Source of the DNA: Bradysia coprophila
Lineage: Eukaryota; Arthropoda; Insecta; Diptera; Sciaridae
DNA length: 64,000 nt
Reading direction: 5' to 3'
Assembly: GCF_014529535.1 (NCBI RefSeq)
Contig: NW_023503307.1
Span: 2,473,739-2,537,738, forward strand
The translations under genes were made by a program, and so were the position numbers. This document shows, piece after piece, positions 18,828-32,359 of the stretch. How positions within the stretch are numbered: the stretch's first letter is position 1; every line of letters begins with the position of its first letter. The notes beneath the pieces were generated by a model, which had not been told where the DNA came from, ran no database searches, and saw only the letters and a list, made by a program, of their open reading frames with translations.

Positions 18828-21800
18828 ATGGTAAGTTCAACCAAAATAACATTTTAAAAAGAAAAATTAACGGAAATTTCGTATCAAAACTCTTGCTAAT
18901 TTTTAATATTATTTAAATTGTGGGTAATGTATGACTTCGGTTGCAGGTGTTAACTATTACTACCGTTCATTTGCAATTTGCATCATAATTCCTTTAAGTC
19001 AAATCCTCTGACCATTTAAAACAATCCATTCTATAACAATGCTGTACACATGTCTGTCGCAGTATTTTCTTACCGCAGTTTTTATACCTTGATTATTGAA
19101 GGAAATAAATAGAAATTCAGGATCAGATTTACGTCTTTTTAGGATTCAATAGAGGCATCTGTTTTTGCCTTAGTTTTATTCACATAAAGATCATTTTAAT
19201 TTAACCCTAAAGTAGCAGATCCTTCATATTCGATTGAAATGTTTTCAAACTTCAAAAAATTTACTCGGCGCCTACAACACATATTTTAGACACAGATAAA
19301 ATATAGGGAAAAAAACTTTGCGGAAGTTAGGTTAGGTTCGTTAGGTTGGTTAGGTCGGCTTTCAGCTGGTAACACTATTATATTAGCAAAGATCGCGATA
19401 CGTCAAAAATATATGGAAAAACTAGAGAGAAAAATGGCTCGTGATCTTTCGTTTTTCATAGAAAATTTACGCCATCTACAGTGTATCGGAAGTGCCAATA
19501 CCTAATTCCATATGAGTTTTCGTCACTCGGTCCGTAAAGCGGTGACTTTTATTGATGCATCCATCAACACAGTCTACACTGTACATGTGATCTGGTAAAT
19601 GCAACGGATTTGGTAGGAAACCCTGATCAAAATATTCAACCTATCACAGACGTCAAGCATATCTCCCGCACAATTATCGAGTCTATTAATTCTTTAGATC
19701 TTTAAATCTTTTACTTCATTCTTTCTAACATACTTTTTTGCTATAAAATACGTCATTACCTGCTATCAGTGCTTATTTGTCATCCATGTCGCTAACGGAT
19801 GACTGGAAAATGGTTCGGACATAGTATTTTTACACCACAATTTCATCTTTCCTAATTTGCCTCATTGCAAACAACCTGCATTCTACATATGAATACCGGT
19901 TGAGTCAACGATTTAAGTATCGGCATAATTTCAAGTATTACCTCGAATGTATGAGCAATTTGTTTCAACCAATTTTTTTTGTTTGGATAACTCCTTAGGA
20001 CTTGGCACCCTATCGGGAAATTTACCTCGATAAAAGCGAATATTATTCAATTGACATTGAATATATTGAACTGAAACACGGCAGGCAGGAGTGGTTTTTT
20101 GCAACGTCAAATAAGGGACCTAATAAACTGTATCAATTAATGATCTAAAATGAACACAGACATAAATTGAGCTAATTTTCTTTGCCGTGGTGATATGTGT
20201 GGAGGATACGTTCATAAATCCTTCATACATAGTAGGTATCAACGTTCTCTGAGGAATATCTCAAATTGGATACGCAACGTTCACAATACTTACCAGGAAT
20301 TTCCGCGATTATGTTTGATGTTGGATAACATCTTGTAACATGTGTGTACTTCCTTTAATTCAACAGTTACGAAACATTAGATTCCTTATTTCCTAAAATC
20401 AATAAATTTTCGTAAAAAAAATATTAAAAATAAAAACAAAATCATTGTTGCGTTTTTCCATCGAATTTTATAATCATGAGAAAAAATATTCCCAATTTAA
20501 ATACAATTTCCAATTCAATTTTCAATCACCTCAAAACAATGGAAAAATTACGTTTCATTTCTGGTACATTTGGCTCACTTTTCCAGGGAAATAAAAAAAA
20601 CATTTCATCTAATCATCATCTAAATGAAATGCGAATCACGTAAGCTTCGTTAATTGGACGATAAGTTTTACGCGTTTCGAATATTAATTTAAAATTGCAG
20701 AGATAAAGTAAAAGAAGAACTTATCATCTTTTAAAACTGGTCTTTTATCTTCCTTTAATTGGCTATACTGAGTATCAATTACTTTAATCTGGTTAAAAGA
20801 ACAAACATTGACATTGGCAACTATGTGAAGCCTGTGAATGTTTGGAAATTCATTTTTAAAGTTTGCATTCTTCAATTATCTTCCCTTTCTAAAAACTTTT
20901 TCCGGATTCCTCCAACTTTTTTCTTGCAAAAAAAAACAACAACAACTTGCCGAATCATTAAAACTGCAAGTAAATTAATTAATGTAAGAATTTCTGCGCG
21001 AAATCACCGCATACCAATCAAATGCTAAACTTGAAACACATAAAAAAAATCTCCCACGCATTTCTCCCCGCATATCTCAATAATAATTCTGACATACGGC
21101 AACATTATAAATCCACCACATTTTCTATAAATTTAATTTCTTTTTCATTTTACATTATTGTATTTGTATGCTAATTTTTCATGTCTTTTCGAATTCATAA
21201 CTTTTGCCCGGCATCGAAAAATATGCTGAAAGAGAAAAAAATATTATTAACAACGTAAATCATTATTATTGTCTAGTCTTCGAGAGTAAAATTACTTCGG
21301 ATCCAACCATGAGCAGCGAAATTCGTATCACCCAATTCAATCTTAAGAAAAGTTAGAATAATTATTTATCACACGAATGATGAAACATACGGAAATGTAT
21401 ATATACACGTACATAGATGGTTGATTGTCATTGTGTCTATTCTCAGTGGTAAGCTGTGAACTTTTTTTTTTTTACTTACGTTAATAGACAAAGTGTAGGT
21501 ATAGATCGTGGAAGATGAATGCCTTATTTGTAGTAAGAAATGTAAAACATTTTCTAATTAAGATAGGTAAAATTCAATAGAAAAAGTTTTAGTTTAATTG
21601 CCGAAGACAATAAATGAATGTTTGTTTGACTAAATTGGGACTGTGATATTTCAGCTGAATTAGAATTCTTTCGTTAAATTGTTTTTGGTATTCGATATTT
21701 ATTTTTAAAGAGAAACGGTTTTGGAATTTTTTGTTTGGTTTTCTTGTTGTTGAACTCATTGCTTTAGCTGATTTAATTGGTCGCTTAGCAATAAATAACA

Positions 21801-24800
21801 ATTAGTGAACTAGTTCGGTAGGCGTCGTTTATTAAAGATGTCCGAATTTAGGGATTGACCCTAGACTTATACATAAGCCTTTTCTATATGTAAATACCGT
21901 ATCAAGTACATCAAGTCTGACAAACCCAAGTAAATGTGTCTTGAACTTTTGGGATTTGTTATTGAACATTGATCAATGTTTCTACTGTAGTTTTTCTTAG
22001 GATTAACCTGATATGAAAATGATAAGTACACTCGGTAAATTTCACTGTAGTCCCAAATTCGCAACAGCTGGTCTTTCATCAGCTGGTGCTCATTTTTAGC
22101 CGATTTATTCACCCACACACTCACACGTGTAAGTTAGTAAATTCTACTACAAATACACTATTATTATAAACAATAACATGAGCACCATCTGGAGAAAGAC
22201 CAGCTGGCAAATTCTGCACTTCAGTGAAATTTATCAAATGTAACTGTTTCGTGTGATGATTAAACTCGTTTTCACATCGAATCAATAATATTCGCATGTT
22301 TATTCGTAGTCATGACATTTCATCGTTTCAATTTTATTGAACTTCTTTTCGAACGTCAGGTTTTACGGAAGGACAGTTACAAGAACAAATAAACAGTTTG
22401 TTAAAAGGACTCTAAAAAAATAGCGAAAAAACGCGACGTTACTTTTATATCGATCCTAAATCAATGGCTGACTGAATTTCTTTGGATGACGAGGTACAAA
22501 ATAGTGATATTCGTATCAACAGTCGAAGTTTTAATGATGATTATCATATTCGCCCTTTGATAATAAACCATTTATCAGTTTTAACAAAACATTTTCAAAA
22601 TCATTTGTCTTTACAAAATGATAAAAAGAAATTGTTTTTATGTCCGAAATTATAATAATTTTATTGATCATCAGTGGATCGTTCCGTCGACTGTATTCTA
22701 ATTCGTTTTTACTTTAAAATTATTCATCACTTTTCTTTCATAAACAAATTTCATTGAACTTGTAGGTTTTTTTATCCAAAAAAATATAAAAAAGAGAAAT
22801 TGTGGAGATACACATATATCCATTTAATTTGTATTAATTTGTTTAAATATACACCCGATCAAAAACCGCATTATTATTGATACTCGATATTAAATTATGA
22901 TTAAATTAATCAGTCTATAATCAAACGTGCGCTCTATTATAACATTATAGACTTTCGATTTATTTGTGATATAATACAGCATCATATGGATCTATTATAT
23001 TATATTTCGATTTCATTGCTAGGGCAATCGATGCATGAATACACACGCCTAGAGATTTGGCGATTTTGTTTTACTTTCGCATATGTTTCTCCCAGCTTTA
23101 CAGTGTAATGCAGACATATCCATTTCTGATCTATATGAACACAGATTCTGGCGCCACAACATACAGTTGGCTTGGAGACTCATAGTAGATTACATTGGAT
23201 GCGACGGAAGTCATTCATTACATGAGGGATCAATTTGTGATACGAGCCAAACTCACAAGTCTGTTTTAAAGCAACGAGGTTCGGAAAAAGTGTTATTTTG
23301 GCAAGTGTAGAGTAAAAATAATACATTCCAAACTCAGTTGCTTCACACGATAGAGTTTGCGAGTTCACAAAATTTATTCCGAGCGTAATGAATGCAGTAC
23401 ATTTTACTGCTAGCCCATCCAAAAAATTATTTATTTGTTAAATTGCTAGTAGAATCCGGCGCGAAAGTTTGTAAGGCAACAATGCAAGCACTAGCTGCTT
23501 CCCCAAATTTCCATTAATTTAGTTTTCCAAGATTCTGTTTTAAACGATCTGCAACTAAAAATTACAATGCGTAAATTTCACTAAAGTGCAGAATTTGCAC
23601 CAGCTGATCTTATACCAGCTGGTGTTCGTTCATGCTACTCGTTGTATCACTAGTGTAATAGCCGGCCAGTTTATTCACCCACACACACATACGTGTAAGT
23701 GGAGTATACCGACAAATACTCTCGCCCCAAATGGGGCAATATAAACAATACCGTGAGTAAGAACTGGTAAACATCAACTGTTGCAAATTCTTCACTCCAG
23801 TGTAGAATTAAACGTTACGCGAAAACATTGAAATTAAAATAACCAAATCGAATTAACTAAACTGAGCGTTTTTCTGTGGTTGCTTAAGTTTTCGTGCCAT
23901 CCATTCTCCATTCACAAATAGAAGCATGCCAAAAAGTCACCTCCATTTAACTGTAACTTCAGCACAACAATAAACCATTCCAACTAATTTGAACTACTTT
24001 ATCAAGCTCATTGCGATTATTACAAAAAATTGGTTGTTTACTGAGCATTATTTTTGTCCACAGAAAAATTCATTTCTTTTGCCACAAATTTTAGCAACAA
24101 TAAATATTTGAACAATGTAACATGGTCAGCATTTATTGCTCTGGAAAAATGGCCATTACATTTCTAGAAATAGCTTAATTACACGTTTTCAGATATCGGT
24201 TGATGATATCTCTACCAGATCTCAAATTTAAACAATTATTGTGTTTGCAGCCGAGGAAAAAAATCTGTAACGGAAATGTTTTCTAAAATATTGACAAATA
24301 ACAATAACTGAACATGTTATGCCTCTCTGCAGTGTAAGAAATGTACCATCAGTTAATGTGTGCAGACTACTTTTTTCGTTGATGATGACAAGTTTTTCCG
24401 AACAAAACGAATATGCCGTCAGTTGCACCTTATGATAATATCCAGTGGCAGAAGTTGTGAAATTAATTAGGCGTACAAGTCGTACTGATTTCGATTTTGC
24501 GCAAGGGAATTAATTATAAAATAGAAATGCGTAAACTACTTTCCTGTTTTAAACGTTCTGTCAACATTACCGTCAACATTATTGTGTTAAAAACGTGTAA
24601 AATGCTTTTAATTGGTGATCATTGGATGATTATTTTAGAAACAAATTAAATGGAGAATGGAAAAGGCAAAGTGCTCCGAGACTCACAATTTAATTAGCAC
24701 ATAGTCCACTAGGTCGCACCTTTCGGATGGGTCAGGTCCGCTGACTGATTTTCTCAATAGATTTTTGCAATTGTTACAAAAATATCCTAAATTTCCCATT

Positions 24801-27800
24801 ACCATACTTACATTTTAAAACGAGCAATGCTTATGTCTTATTGTGTGCAAAATACGCTGAAAAGAGGGCATTTTTCTTGCTCACCTCTTATAAATGAAAC
24901 TTGTGTGAAGTGATTTACGGTCCTCGCTTCGCTCTGGTCTAAAACTTCACACTCCTTGAAATGTTTTTTATAGAAACCAAAAATCACACAAAGTATAGAG
25001 TCATTAAATCATAGATTATTACTACGTTCAGATACTCTAGTTACCGCGTTGTCACAGTCTTCGAACTTAACCTCACTTCAAGAATTTAGTTCCCCAAAAA
25101 GTCAATTCTTCAACTTTTTTGTTCATTCCTACAACATTCAAAATAAATTAAATGAAATTTCATTTAACACAACAAGTATCATACCGGTGGATGCCGTAAT
25201 AATCTAAACAAGAAACTATAAAGAATCATTCTGTAATGATAGAACAAAACTTGTTTTTTAGAATGCTTTAATGACATCACATTAAAAAAACAGTCTATAG
25301 AAAGGGATCTCAACGATATGACGATACCTACCTAAACAACACTTCTTTCCATTTCAATATTTCGCTTCTAAATACAGTGTACACTACACGTTTTATAAAT
25401 GCCTTAATAGACGAAGAAAACAGAAAGCGAAAATGAAATTGAATGAAAAATCAAAACAAGACCTTCGCGACGGTACAGCCAGCGTAGTTAATAAAATATT
25501 AAAAACAAGATTGCCGGTTGATTACAGCAAATAGAAACAGTAAGATTTGTTAAAGTGACAATTTAATACATCTACCTTATACGGAACGATTTCTCACACC
25601 TAATAGTCCGACCTAGTCTCCTACATTATGTGAAAAGTTTTGCTGTGTATACTTATACAGCCAAGTAATATGTGCTCGGTAAACAAATATAATTTCATTT
25701 CAATATGATTTCATATACTCGTTTGTTAATGTTGCTATATCAGTTATTAAAATGTATCCATATCTGTATCACGTGTGATAGACGTTAGACGTTAGGAAAT
25801 AGCAAGAGGAGTTCCTTAAAATTTCAGCAACTCAAATCGGTCATATCCACAAAGCATCAATGGCACGCACATCTTAACACTTCTTTCTAAACAGAAATTG
25901 TCCGATAAAATTCGCGTCAATTTTTTTTTTACAAAAAATTGCTTTCGCTCATACCACTTGGCTCTAACTTGCCCAAATTTCTTTCCCGACTAAGCTAAGC
26001 CTTGACTTAGTGATAAAAATATATTTTTGTTTATGATCTCGACGAAACAGTTCAAAATATCAAAACAAAGCATTAAAAAACCAGATGTGCGACTCTTGAC
26101 CGATATGTTAAAAAACATATTTTGATCGGAACTCACGGAGGGACGTTGACTATTAAGACAGCTAAATTTGTGAAGAAAAATGAAAGGAATCGTTACACCC
26201 GAATTATGTAGAATCTACATTGTAGATGGATGTCTTCTTATTTTCAAATAACTCGTCTATTCTTAGAATTTAGTTATTTTTTGGTTTCCTAAATCGTTGA
26301 ACGATAACTCTCAACTATCTCTTTACAACAAAATAAATTTAAAATCTAAAATTTGATAGTAACGTTAAAATGTTTTCAGGGTTACACTCACCTACTCATA
26401 TGTTTGCTGTTAATTGGCGTTGAGGGAATTACTACAAATACAAGATCGGCTGCTGTACCATCCGACCACTTGATTCCACCGCCAATAAATCAGTCTGTAC
26501 AACGTTACGGCCAATCAAATGAGGAACCAACATTTTTTCAACGAATTGCCAGTTGGTTCGGGTATGGTGGTGAACATACCTATTCTGAAATAAAATCGAA
26601 TGCTTCGCCGATCATGCCGAATGGTCAGTCCGAGGGAAAACAAAATATGATTCAGGAACGATATATTGATCTCTCGGCACCAGCACCACCCCAATCGATC
26701 CAAGATCCGGCGCAACAAAAACCAAAATCCGGCTGTAATCCCTGTAATAAAGTGCCATGGATGCCAGTGTTTGGCGGACAACCCGTTTCAACGAAAGGAA
26801 ATAGCCAAAAACACCTGCAGCCTCAATATAATCAACAGCCACAGAATCATCACTTACACTTCCAGCAACCGCCAAGCTTTCACCCGACAAGTTCATTTAA
26901 ACATCCAAATACTTTCCAACGGCCACCACATGGCCAACGTGTAGCGCTTCCCACGTATACACCGCCTTTGTTTTATTCTACGCCTCGTGCAGTTCCAGCA
27001 AATAGTATTACAAGTCCTGAATACCAACCACCTCATCACCTTCTTCCGATTCAACAAACGCAAAATCACCTTGTTCCTATACCATTACCCAATCTAAGTG
27101 CTACTCTCATACCGCCATTGTATGACATAAAACCGTTTGCAACAAGGCCCTTGTCCAATAACGGCTTACTATCTTATGGAGTGCCCATTCCAGTCGTCGA
27201 TAATTTACCTGTGCAGACAAATGCTTATCCTGTTCCTATCATACATGGTCCCATTTACTTCGAACAACAAGTACCTCAAGGTCAAAATGAAGCACTACAT
27301 TTTCGATCAGCCGTTACTCCCACTTCGGACATTGAAATCGTGAAAAGTGTTCCTCTGGGAGAATTCACATCGAGTATAGAATATCCACCAAGTATTATTC
27401 AATCACCAATTATAGACTTGACGGATAACACTCAAATATCAGGAAAAAACAAAATTTCCCAATCCGAATATTTGTCAGAGCCAATAGTTGTGGACAGCAG
27501 TCATGAGCGTGAAGCCGCAGACAGTTTATCCTCTGCGTCTTCCAAAAATTTCACGCTTGAAAACGAGCCTAATCGAGAAACAATAAAGTCAGATGGTGTG
27601 CAATTCACTCCAGCAAAGATACAGCAGACGACAACATTAGGGCCAAAGCCTTTCAAAAGCGGCGATAGTCATGGCAGGACAAAGACTAACGTAGAAATTG
27701 AAGCATCAGTGCAAACTTCGAATGAGCAGGCGAAACCAGTAGTCAAGAAAGAGCGAGAAACGCCTAAAGATCTGCTGGACTCACCTATATTTTATCTAAA

Positions 27801-29156
27801 AAAGACATCCCTTTCTCCGATAACAAATTCTTTAAGTGAAGTCACAAAAATACCCGAAGTCGCAACAACGAAACCGCTGTTCGACTACAGTCCATGGTCT
27901 CCTTCAACACATCAGGGTATATATACTACATTGGCATACGCGCCCAGTTCAACACCAGTGACTTCAGCCCCGCCAACAAATGTTCCAGTGGAATCGAGTG
28001 TAACGAACACCGAAATGGTTCCGGCAACTGTAGATAAAAAACCAAAACAAATTCAAATTATCATACCATACACCAACAAAAATCAACCGAGACCGTTTAG
28101 AGCAAACAAGTTCCAAAATTTTGAAGCTTCGTCTGGCTGGTCGCATCAAACGCATAGCAATGACTATCAGGATTCTCAGGAATCACAGGTGGTAACGGCC
28201 ACCGTAACTCAAGCTCCAATGAAGAAAACTACCAAATATTTAACGAAAATATTAGCATCTAGTTTACGAGATCTACTAAAGAAGGAGAAATCAAATTACA
28301 CCTCGATAGACCTATCCAAACTACAGAAGAACATTGATGGATGGACTGAGCAAGAATTCTCAATGGTTCCAAACAAAGCGAGTACGATATCATTTCGTGG
28401 ACTTTCGAAAAACATACCAACAGAGTACTTGACGACGACAACGCCGATTCAACCATTTACAACAACCACAGACATGATTCCAACAACTTCCGTTGAACAA
28501 TTGTATGCAGATGAAGAATACAAAAAAGCCGACTATTTCGGCAAGGCAATTGACGAAAATCAACTTAATTTTGATGGTGAAAAACATGTGACGACAATTC
28601 TACCGATGCCATTCAAAGCGAATAAAATATCGGAAACACACGAGCTGTGGAACAAATTGAACGTAGCTATATCGCCGGTGACAAAAGAAAAAGTGTACGT
28701 TGTAACTCCTCAGCCCTGGAAGGAATACACTCAAGACGAAAGTGATTTGTTTGGAACATTTAAATCGCCCAGATTTTCGGTGAGGCCGACTCCTGGTGTG
28801 GCTACTACATCATCTTCGGAGCAGAAATTAACTCTGCCTGAGAGTGGTAAGTTATGACTGTAAAATTATGCAAACATTTTATAGAAGTAACAATTAAATT
28901 TTCTATTTTGTTGAGATACAGTAAATAGCCTTCAAAATGACGATAACAAAAAAACGGGTAAATTCACACCTTCATGGATTGTATCTTCGTTTAAGCCATC
29001 ACCACAGGTAGAAACCATCGATGGTCATTCAAGGGTAAATCTTTTTTACCTATTCTCAGCAAAGCATTTAACGTAAAACTGAGTAGAAATTTCTTATTAT
29101 TCAAGGTTCTCACAGTTGTAACACCACCGGCCTATGATTGGAAAATTGTTGCATGA
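18828..29156 (+). CDS. Secreted Pro/Gln/Thr-rich low-complexity protein, about 877 aa, four coding exons
   Basis: Coding exons are 18828-18830 (only the ATG), 26380-28846, 28922-29034 and 29106-29156. The junctions are atg|gtaagt to ttttcag|ggt, gtg|gtaagt to gatacag|ta, and agg|gtaaat to attcaag|gtt; phases agree and the total is a whole number of codons. Splicing gives MGYTHLLICLLLIGVEG, a clear signal peptide, which confirms the tiny first exon. The mature chain has a CNPCNKVPWMPV motif near residue 120 with its only two cysteines. It then has a His/Gln/Pro-rich segment (about 140-290), Ser/Thr/Pro-rich segments and no transmembrane helix. The end repeats a motif: VYVVTPQPW near the exon 2 end and VLTVVTPPAYDWKIVA at the C-terminus. 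It is probably extracellular, perhaps matrix or cuticle related, but no known family is assigned. A likely poly(A) signal is AATAAA at 29780. A frame reading past the exon 2 donor would end after three more codons. Confidence 0.85.
20095..20195. repeat. Partial second copy of the 11607 MITE family
   Basis: tttgcaacgtcaaataaggg followed by acctaataaactgtat closely matches 11656-11692, and acagacataaattgagct matches the following bases there. A ttgccgtggtgat word at the end corresponds to the terminal TACCACG motif. Confidence 0.65.
22033..22245. mobile_element. MITE family 2, copy A (CAGCTGGT inverted ends)
   Basis: gtaaatttcactgtag...cagctggtctttcatcagctggtgctcat (22033-22092) pairs with atgagcacc...gaaagaccagctgg...cagtgaaattta (22179-22243). 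The centre contains ttattcacccacacactcac. The same architecture and central words occur at 23574-23805, so the two form a family. Confidence 0.8.
23574..23805. mobile_element. MITE family 2, copy B
   Basis: gtaaatttcactaaagtgca (23574) and ccagctggtgttcg near 23619 parallel copy A, and the shared centre tttattcacccacacacaca lies at 23670-23690. The right arm is more degenerate than in copy A (ttgcaaattcttcactccag), so this copy looks older. Confidence 0.7.
24706..24965. repeat. Second copy of the 1957-2735 dispersed repeat
   Basis: actaggtcgcacctttcgga (24709) matches 1957, and ttacggtcctcgcttcgctc (24913) followed by taaaacttcacactcc matches one unit of the 2437-2735 array. The tandem units are not expanded here. 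Confidence 0.65.
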
Positions 29157-30030
29157 AAGGAACGGAATGCTCAAAATTTTGATTTAATTTTTGATACGAG
29201 GAGTTGAAAAGACTTTTAATTATTTTATTTTTTACGAGTGAATAGTAAGCTGGTACCAGTTTTAAGGTAAAAGAACATTATTATTTGTAGGATTAAGTGA
29301 ATTTCGTCAGAAAAGGGTAACGTTTCTACAATAACGCATTCAGTCCATTCAATTGATGTATTTCGATAATTTATTTCGACGGAAAAAATAGAGTATTCTC
29401 GAATTGCTTCAATTGAACGAAGGACACAATTGCGCGCCGGTTCTACTTCGGAAACTACAAATTAAGAACTTAGAATTAATCAAAAGTATCGAAACTTGGT
29501 GGTTTGATAGTTAGTTTAAGGGGAAACTCACACATGATGCAGTGTTAAACTATTTTTTTTAGAGTAGATTAGTCAGCCGATACTTAAGTTGAGAGACCGG
29601 AAAAACATGATCGAACCACCAAGTTTAATTACCTTTTATACCTTTAATATGATTGAAATGTGGAAGTCATGCTGGCTCTCTTAATTTTGTAAGTTTGATT
29701 TTATGTATAAATGTTTTTCCGACCTATGTTTTAAGTAAAAAAGGCTCTGACAAGATCAAAAATTCGAGAAAAATTAAGAAATAAATTTTTAGTCATAAAC
29801 ACGATTTTTTCTTCTTCAAAATGTGACGGTTCGTTTGTGAGACACAGTGCCATAATTTAGTGACGGATTGGGATTAAGAGGTTCCGAGCGTACGCTGAAA
29901 TTGTAGCATACATTTCTGCGTTTCGAAATTTTTGATCGTTGATATCTTTTTACGAGAGCCCCTTTTAAAAAATGTACGACCACATTTTCGAGTAAAAATA
30001 TGTCAGCTTTGAATAAAAAATAAAATTGTC

Positions 30031-30121
30031 TGTGAAAGTTTCATGTGCGTTGAGAAAACTGTACCGATGCCCCAAATTTGCATCAAAGGTACACTTTTCT
30101 CAAAGCACATGGAACTCTCAC
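30031..30121. repeat. Short palindrome, 91 bp
   Basis: gtttcatgtgcgttgagaaa (30038) pairs with the region ending tttctcaaagcacatggaac (30096-30115). The arms are about 33 bp with four or five mismatches and a 20-bp loop. Confidence 0.7.
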
Positions 30122-30533
30122 ATGGTAGACGTGAGAGTGAGCGATAAAAGTTTCCGATGAACACTTTTTAAAAAAAATCTGTTTCGTCTCGTATCACAGC
30201 TCTGCTCCAAGCAGCGTTATATATGAAGAATTGCAATGAAAAAAGGTAGCCGAAGCAATCTTACAACTAAATTTGGTTGACAGCTAGGTTTAGTAAAATT
30301 GATGTGATAAAAGTGCCTACACTTTACTCTTTTCTCACTTAAGAAAACTCAGCTCTGCTCGTTTCGTCAACCAATTTTGTCATTTTCTGATGCACCGTTC
30401 TGCCGTAATTTTCATAAAAGACTTAGTGAAGCCACTAGGTCCTTCATGCAAATTATGGCAGGCTTAGGCATCCACATAAATCTTACATTAACATCATTCG
30501 GCATACAAGTTTATAATTTTTTAATTTGGTGAG

Positions 30534-31440
30534 CTCGGCGAAACCGAGGTATACGATGGGTTACCGATTTAAGGAAATGGTGACACACGTCTTGAAGCAA
30601 ATAAGTCGATGAAATTCAATGTAAAAGACGAAAAATCGAGAAAACGTAAGTAGTCGTTAGCCCCTCGGGGCAGTATTATACCGTTGTTACAATATCTGTT
30701 TTATAGGTTTACGCATACGTTTGTAACACGTCGAATTGGACTCCCTGAGTAAGGGAAAACCTATTGTGGTTGTCCAGAGATGCCAAATCAACGGAAAAAA
30801 GTCCGTCCGTCTGTCTGCACGATAGCTTGAATAAAACGCATCCGATTTTGAAAATTCTCTTTTTCCCAGTTTGGTAACATTAGCCTCTCTAAGTTCGAAG
30901 ATGAGTGATTCTGGATCTACCCCTCCCGAGCTGTGGCCCAATAAGTGCTTTACGGTTTTACGAAGATATCTCCGGACATTTAAATGCTACACTTGTAAAT
31001 GAAATATATTTACAATCGAAAAAATTTACGATCGACAAAAAAAAAGTTTATGGAAATCGGATCACCGACTCGTGAGTTAGAGCCCTTGAAGTGAGCCAGG
31101 TACAGGGCGGCAATCAGTTTTTGCTTGTAGGTCAGCCAAATTTGAACGGATTTCGACTGTTATTGCTTTATTAGATAGGTATTGACCATACCAATCAGGG
31201 AAAAAAAGTTGAAATTCGGTTTACCACAGCGCGAGCTAGGTCTCTTGGAGTGAGCTCATATCCGGCTAATCGGCAGTACAGTGAACGACGAACGTGGTGT
31301 TTTTGTCAATATCTCAAGTAAACTTTGACCGAATTTCATGATTTTTTGTTTGATAGGTTATAATAAATGTGAATCGTCAGTACTATTTCCGGCCTCCTAA
31401 CAAAATGGCTGCCGGCGGCCATATTGGATTTTAGTAAAAG
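30534..31440. repeat. Dispersed repeat with gtccgtccgtctgtctg motif
   Basis: Begins at the GC-rich ggcgaaaccgaggta and includes aaaacctattgtgg followed by gtccgtccgtctgtctg, the same order as aaaaccctattgtgg and gtccgtctgtctgtctg at 9260-9305. It then has two similar blocks (gagttagagcccttgaagtg at 31074 and gagctaggtctcttggagtg at 31231). A repeat of this kind is known from many insect genomes; I do not assign a superfamily. Confidence 0.6.
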
Positions 31441-32359
31441 TGGAAAAATGGTACTTAGACAGTTTCTGTTAACATAGAAGTAATTGGTTTTGTGTTTGGG
31501 GTTGCAGGCATCCCATATGTGGACATATATATACAGCTATATTTAGGTATATATAGGCGTATATAGCTACTTTGAGCTATATAATGGCATATTAATCTGT
31601 AAAGTCATCATTTATAGTAAAATATAGGTAATTATGGCCTTATACGGTTCATATAGGATTTTATTAAATTTGACTTCGTACGAACTGTCGACATTGCCTC
31701 CGGCAATTTCTTTATGCATGATAACAAGGCAAAGAATGGGCAATGTAAGTGATTTTAGGGCTCTCTTCAGCAGAGAAGAGAATGAAGTGAGAGAGATGAT
31801 GAGTTTCATATTAAAGGCTTTTGATACGAATAGTTGTTTCGTACGGGTCGGCGTTAGCTATGTTTTTTTGTATAAAATAGTTCAAAATTGAACTAACCCT
31901 TGGTGTTAGAATCTGTCTAGTTGAATTGACATGACGAAAGAATGATTATCACAATTACCAATTTATCATAAAATCGATAAGCTCTTCCATATTTTGAAAT
32001 ATTTGATTACGTCATATTTTCCGACTATAGATGCTCCCCATTGTATTACTGCGGTACGCACATATAGATAATGATATAAAGAATTCGTTTTCGCTTCGTT
32101 ACTTTTGTTTTATCAAAAAAAGCACCTTAAACTGTGTAATTGTCACAATCATAAGATAAAGATATTGCTAAAATGATAACAGCCGAAAAAAAAAGTCTAA
32201 AGAGTGAGGTATAACTGGAGTTACAATAATATTCTTCTAGTCGATCAACTCGTTTTAAAACGAATTTACTTGCGGTAAAATTTTCGAGAAAATTATTTTA
32301 TTTGTTTATTAACCAGCTAGACAAGCAATGAAATTTAATTTCAAAGAGTTAATCAAACC

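Larger units (their letters stand above)
18831..26379 (+). other. 7.5 kb first intron of the proline-rich gene
   Basis: Begins gtaagttc and ends tgttttcag. No other gene was recognised inside on either strand. It holds the repeat copies at about 20095, 22033, 23574, 24706 and 25055, plus a short ttaggtt-like run at 19328-19356. A long first intron in a secreted-protein gene is a plausible site for enhancers, but no specific elements were identified. Confidence 0.7.

Noticed and set aside
19328..19356. Run of ttaggtt-like words as possible interstitial telomere sequence
   Set aside because: Only a few imperfect copies; too short to distinguish from chance, and canonical TTAGG telomeres are absent in flies.
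26515..28587. Overlapping frames on both strands within 26.5-28.6 kb
   Set aside because: Shadows of the 2.5 kb coding exon of the proline-rich protein.
31634..31891. 85-codon plus-strand frame upstream of the SLC16-like gene
   Set aside because: No domain, no splice context, and an overlapping antisense frame of equal quality.
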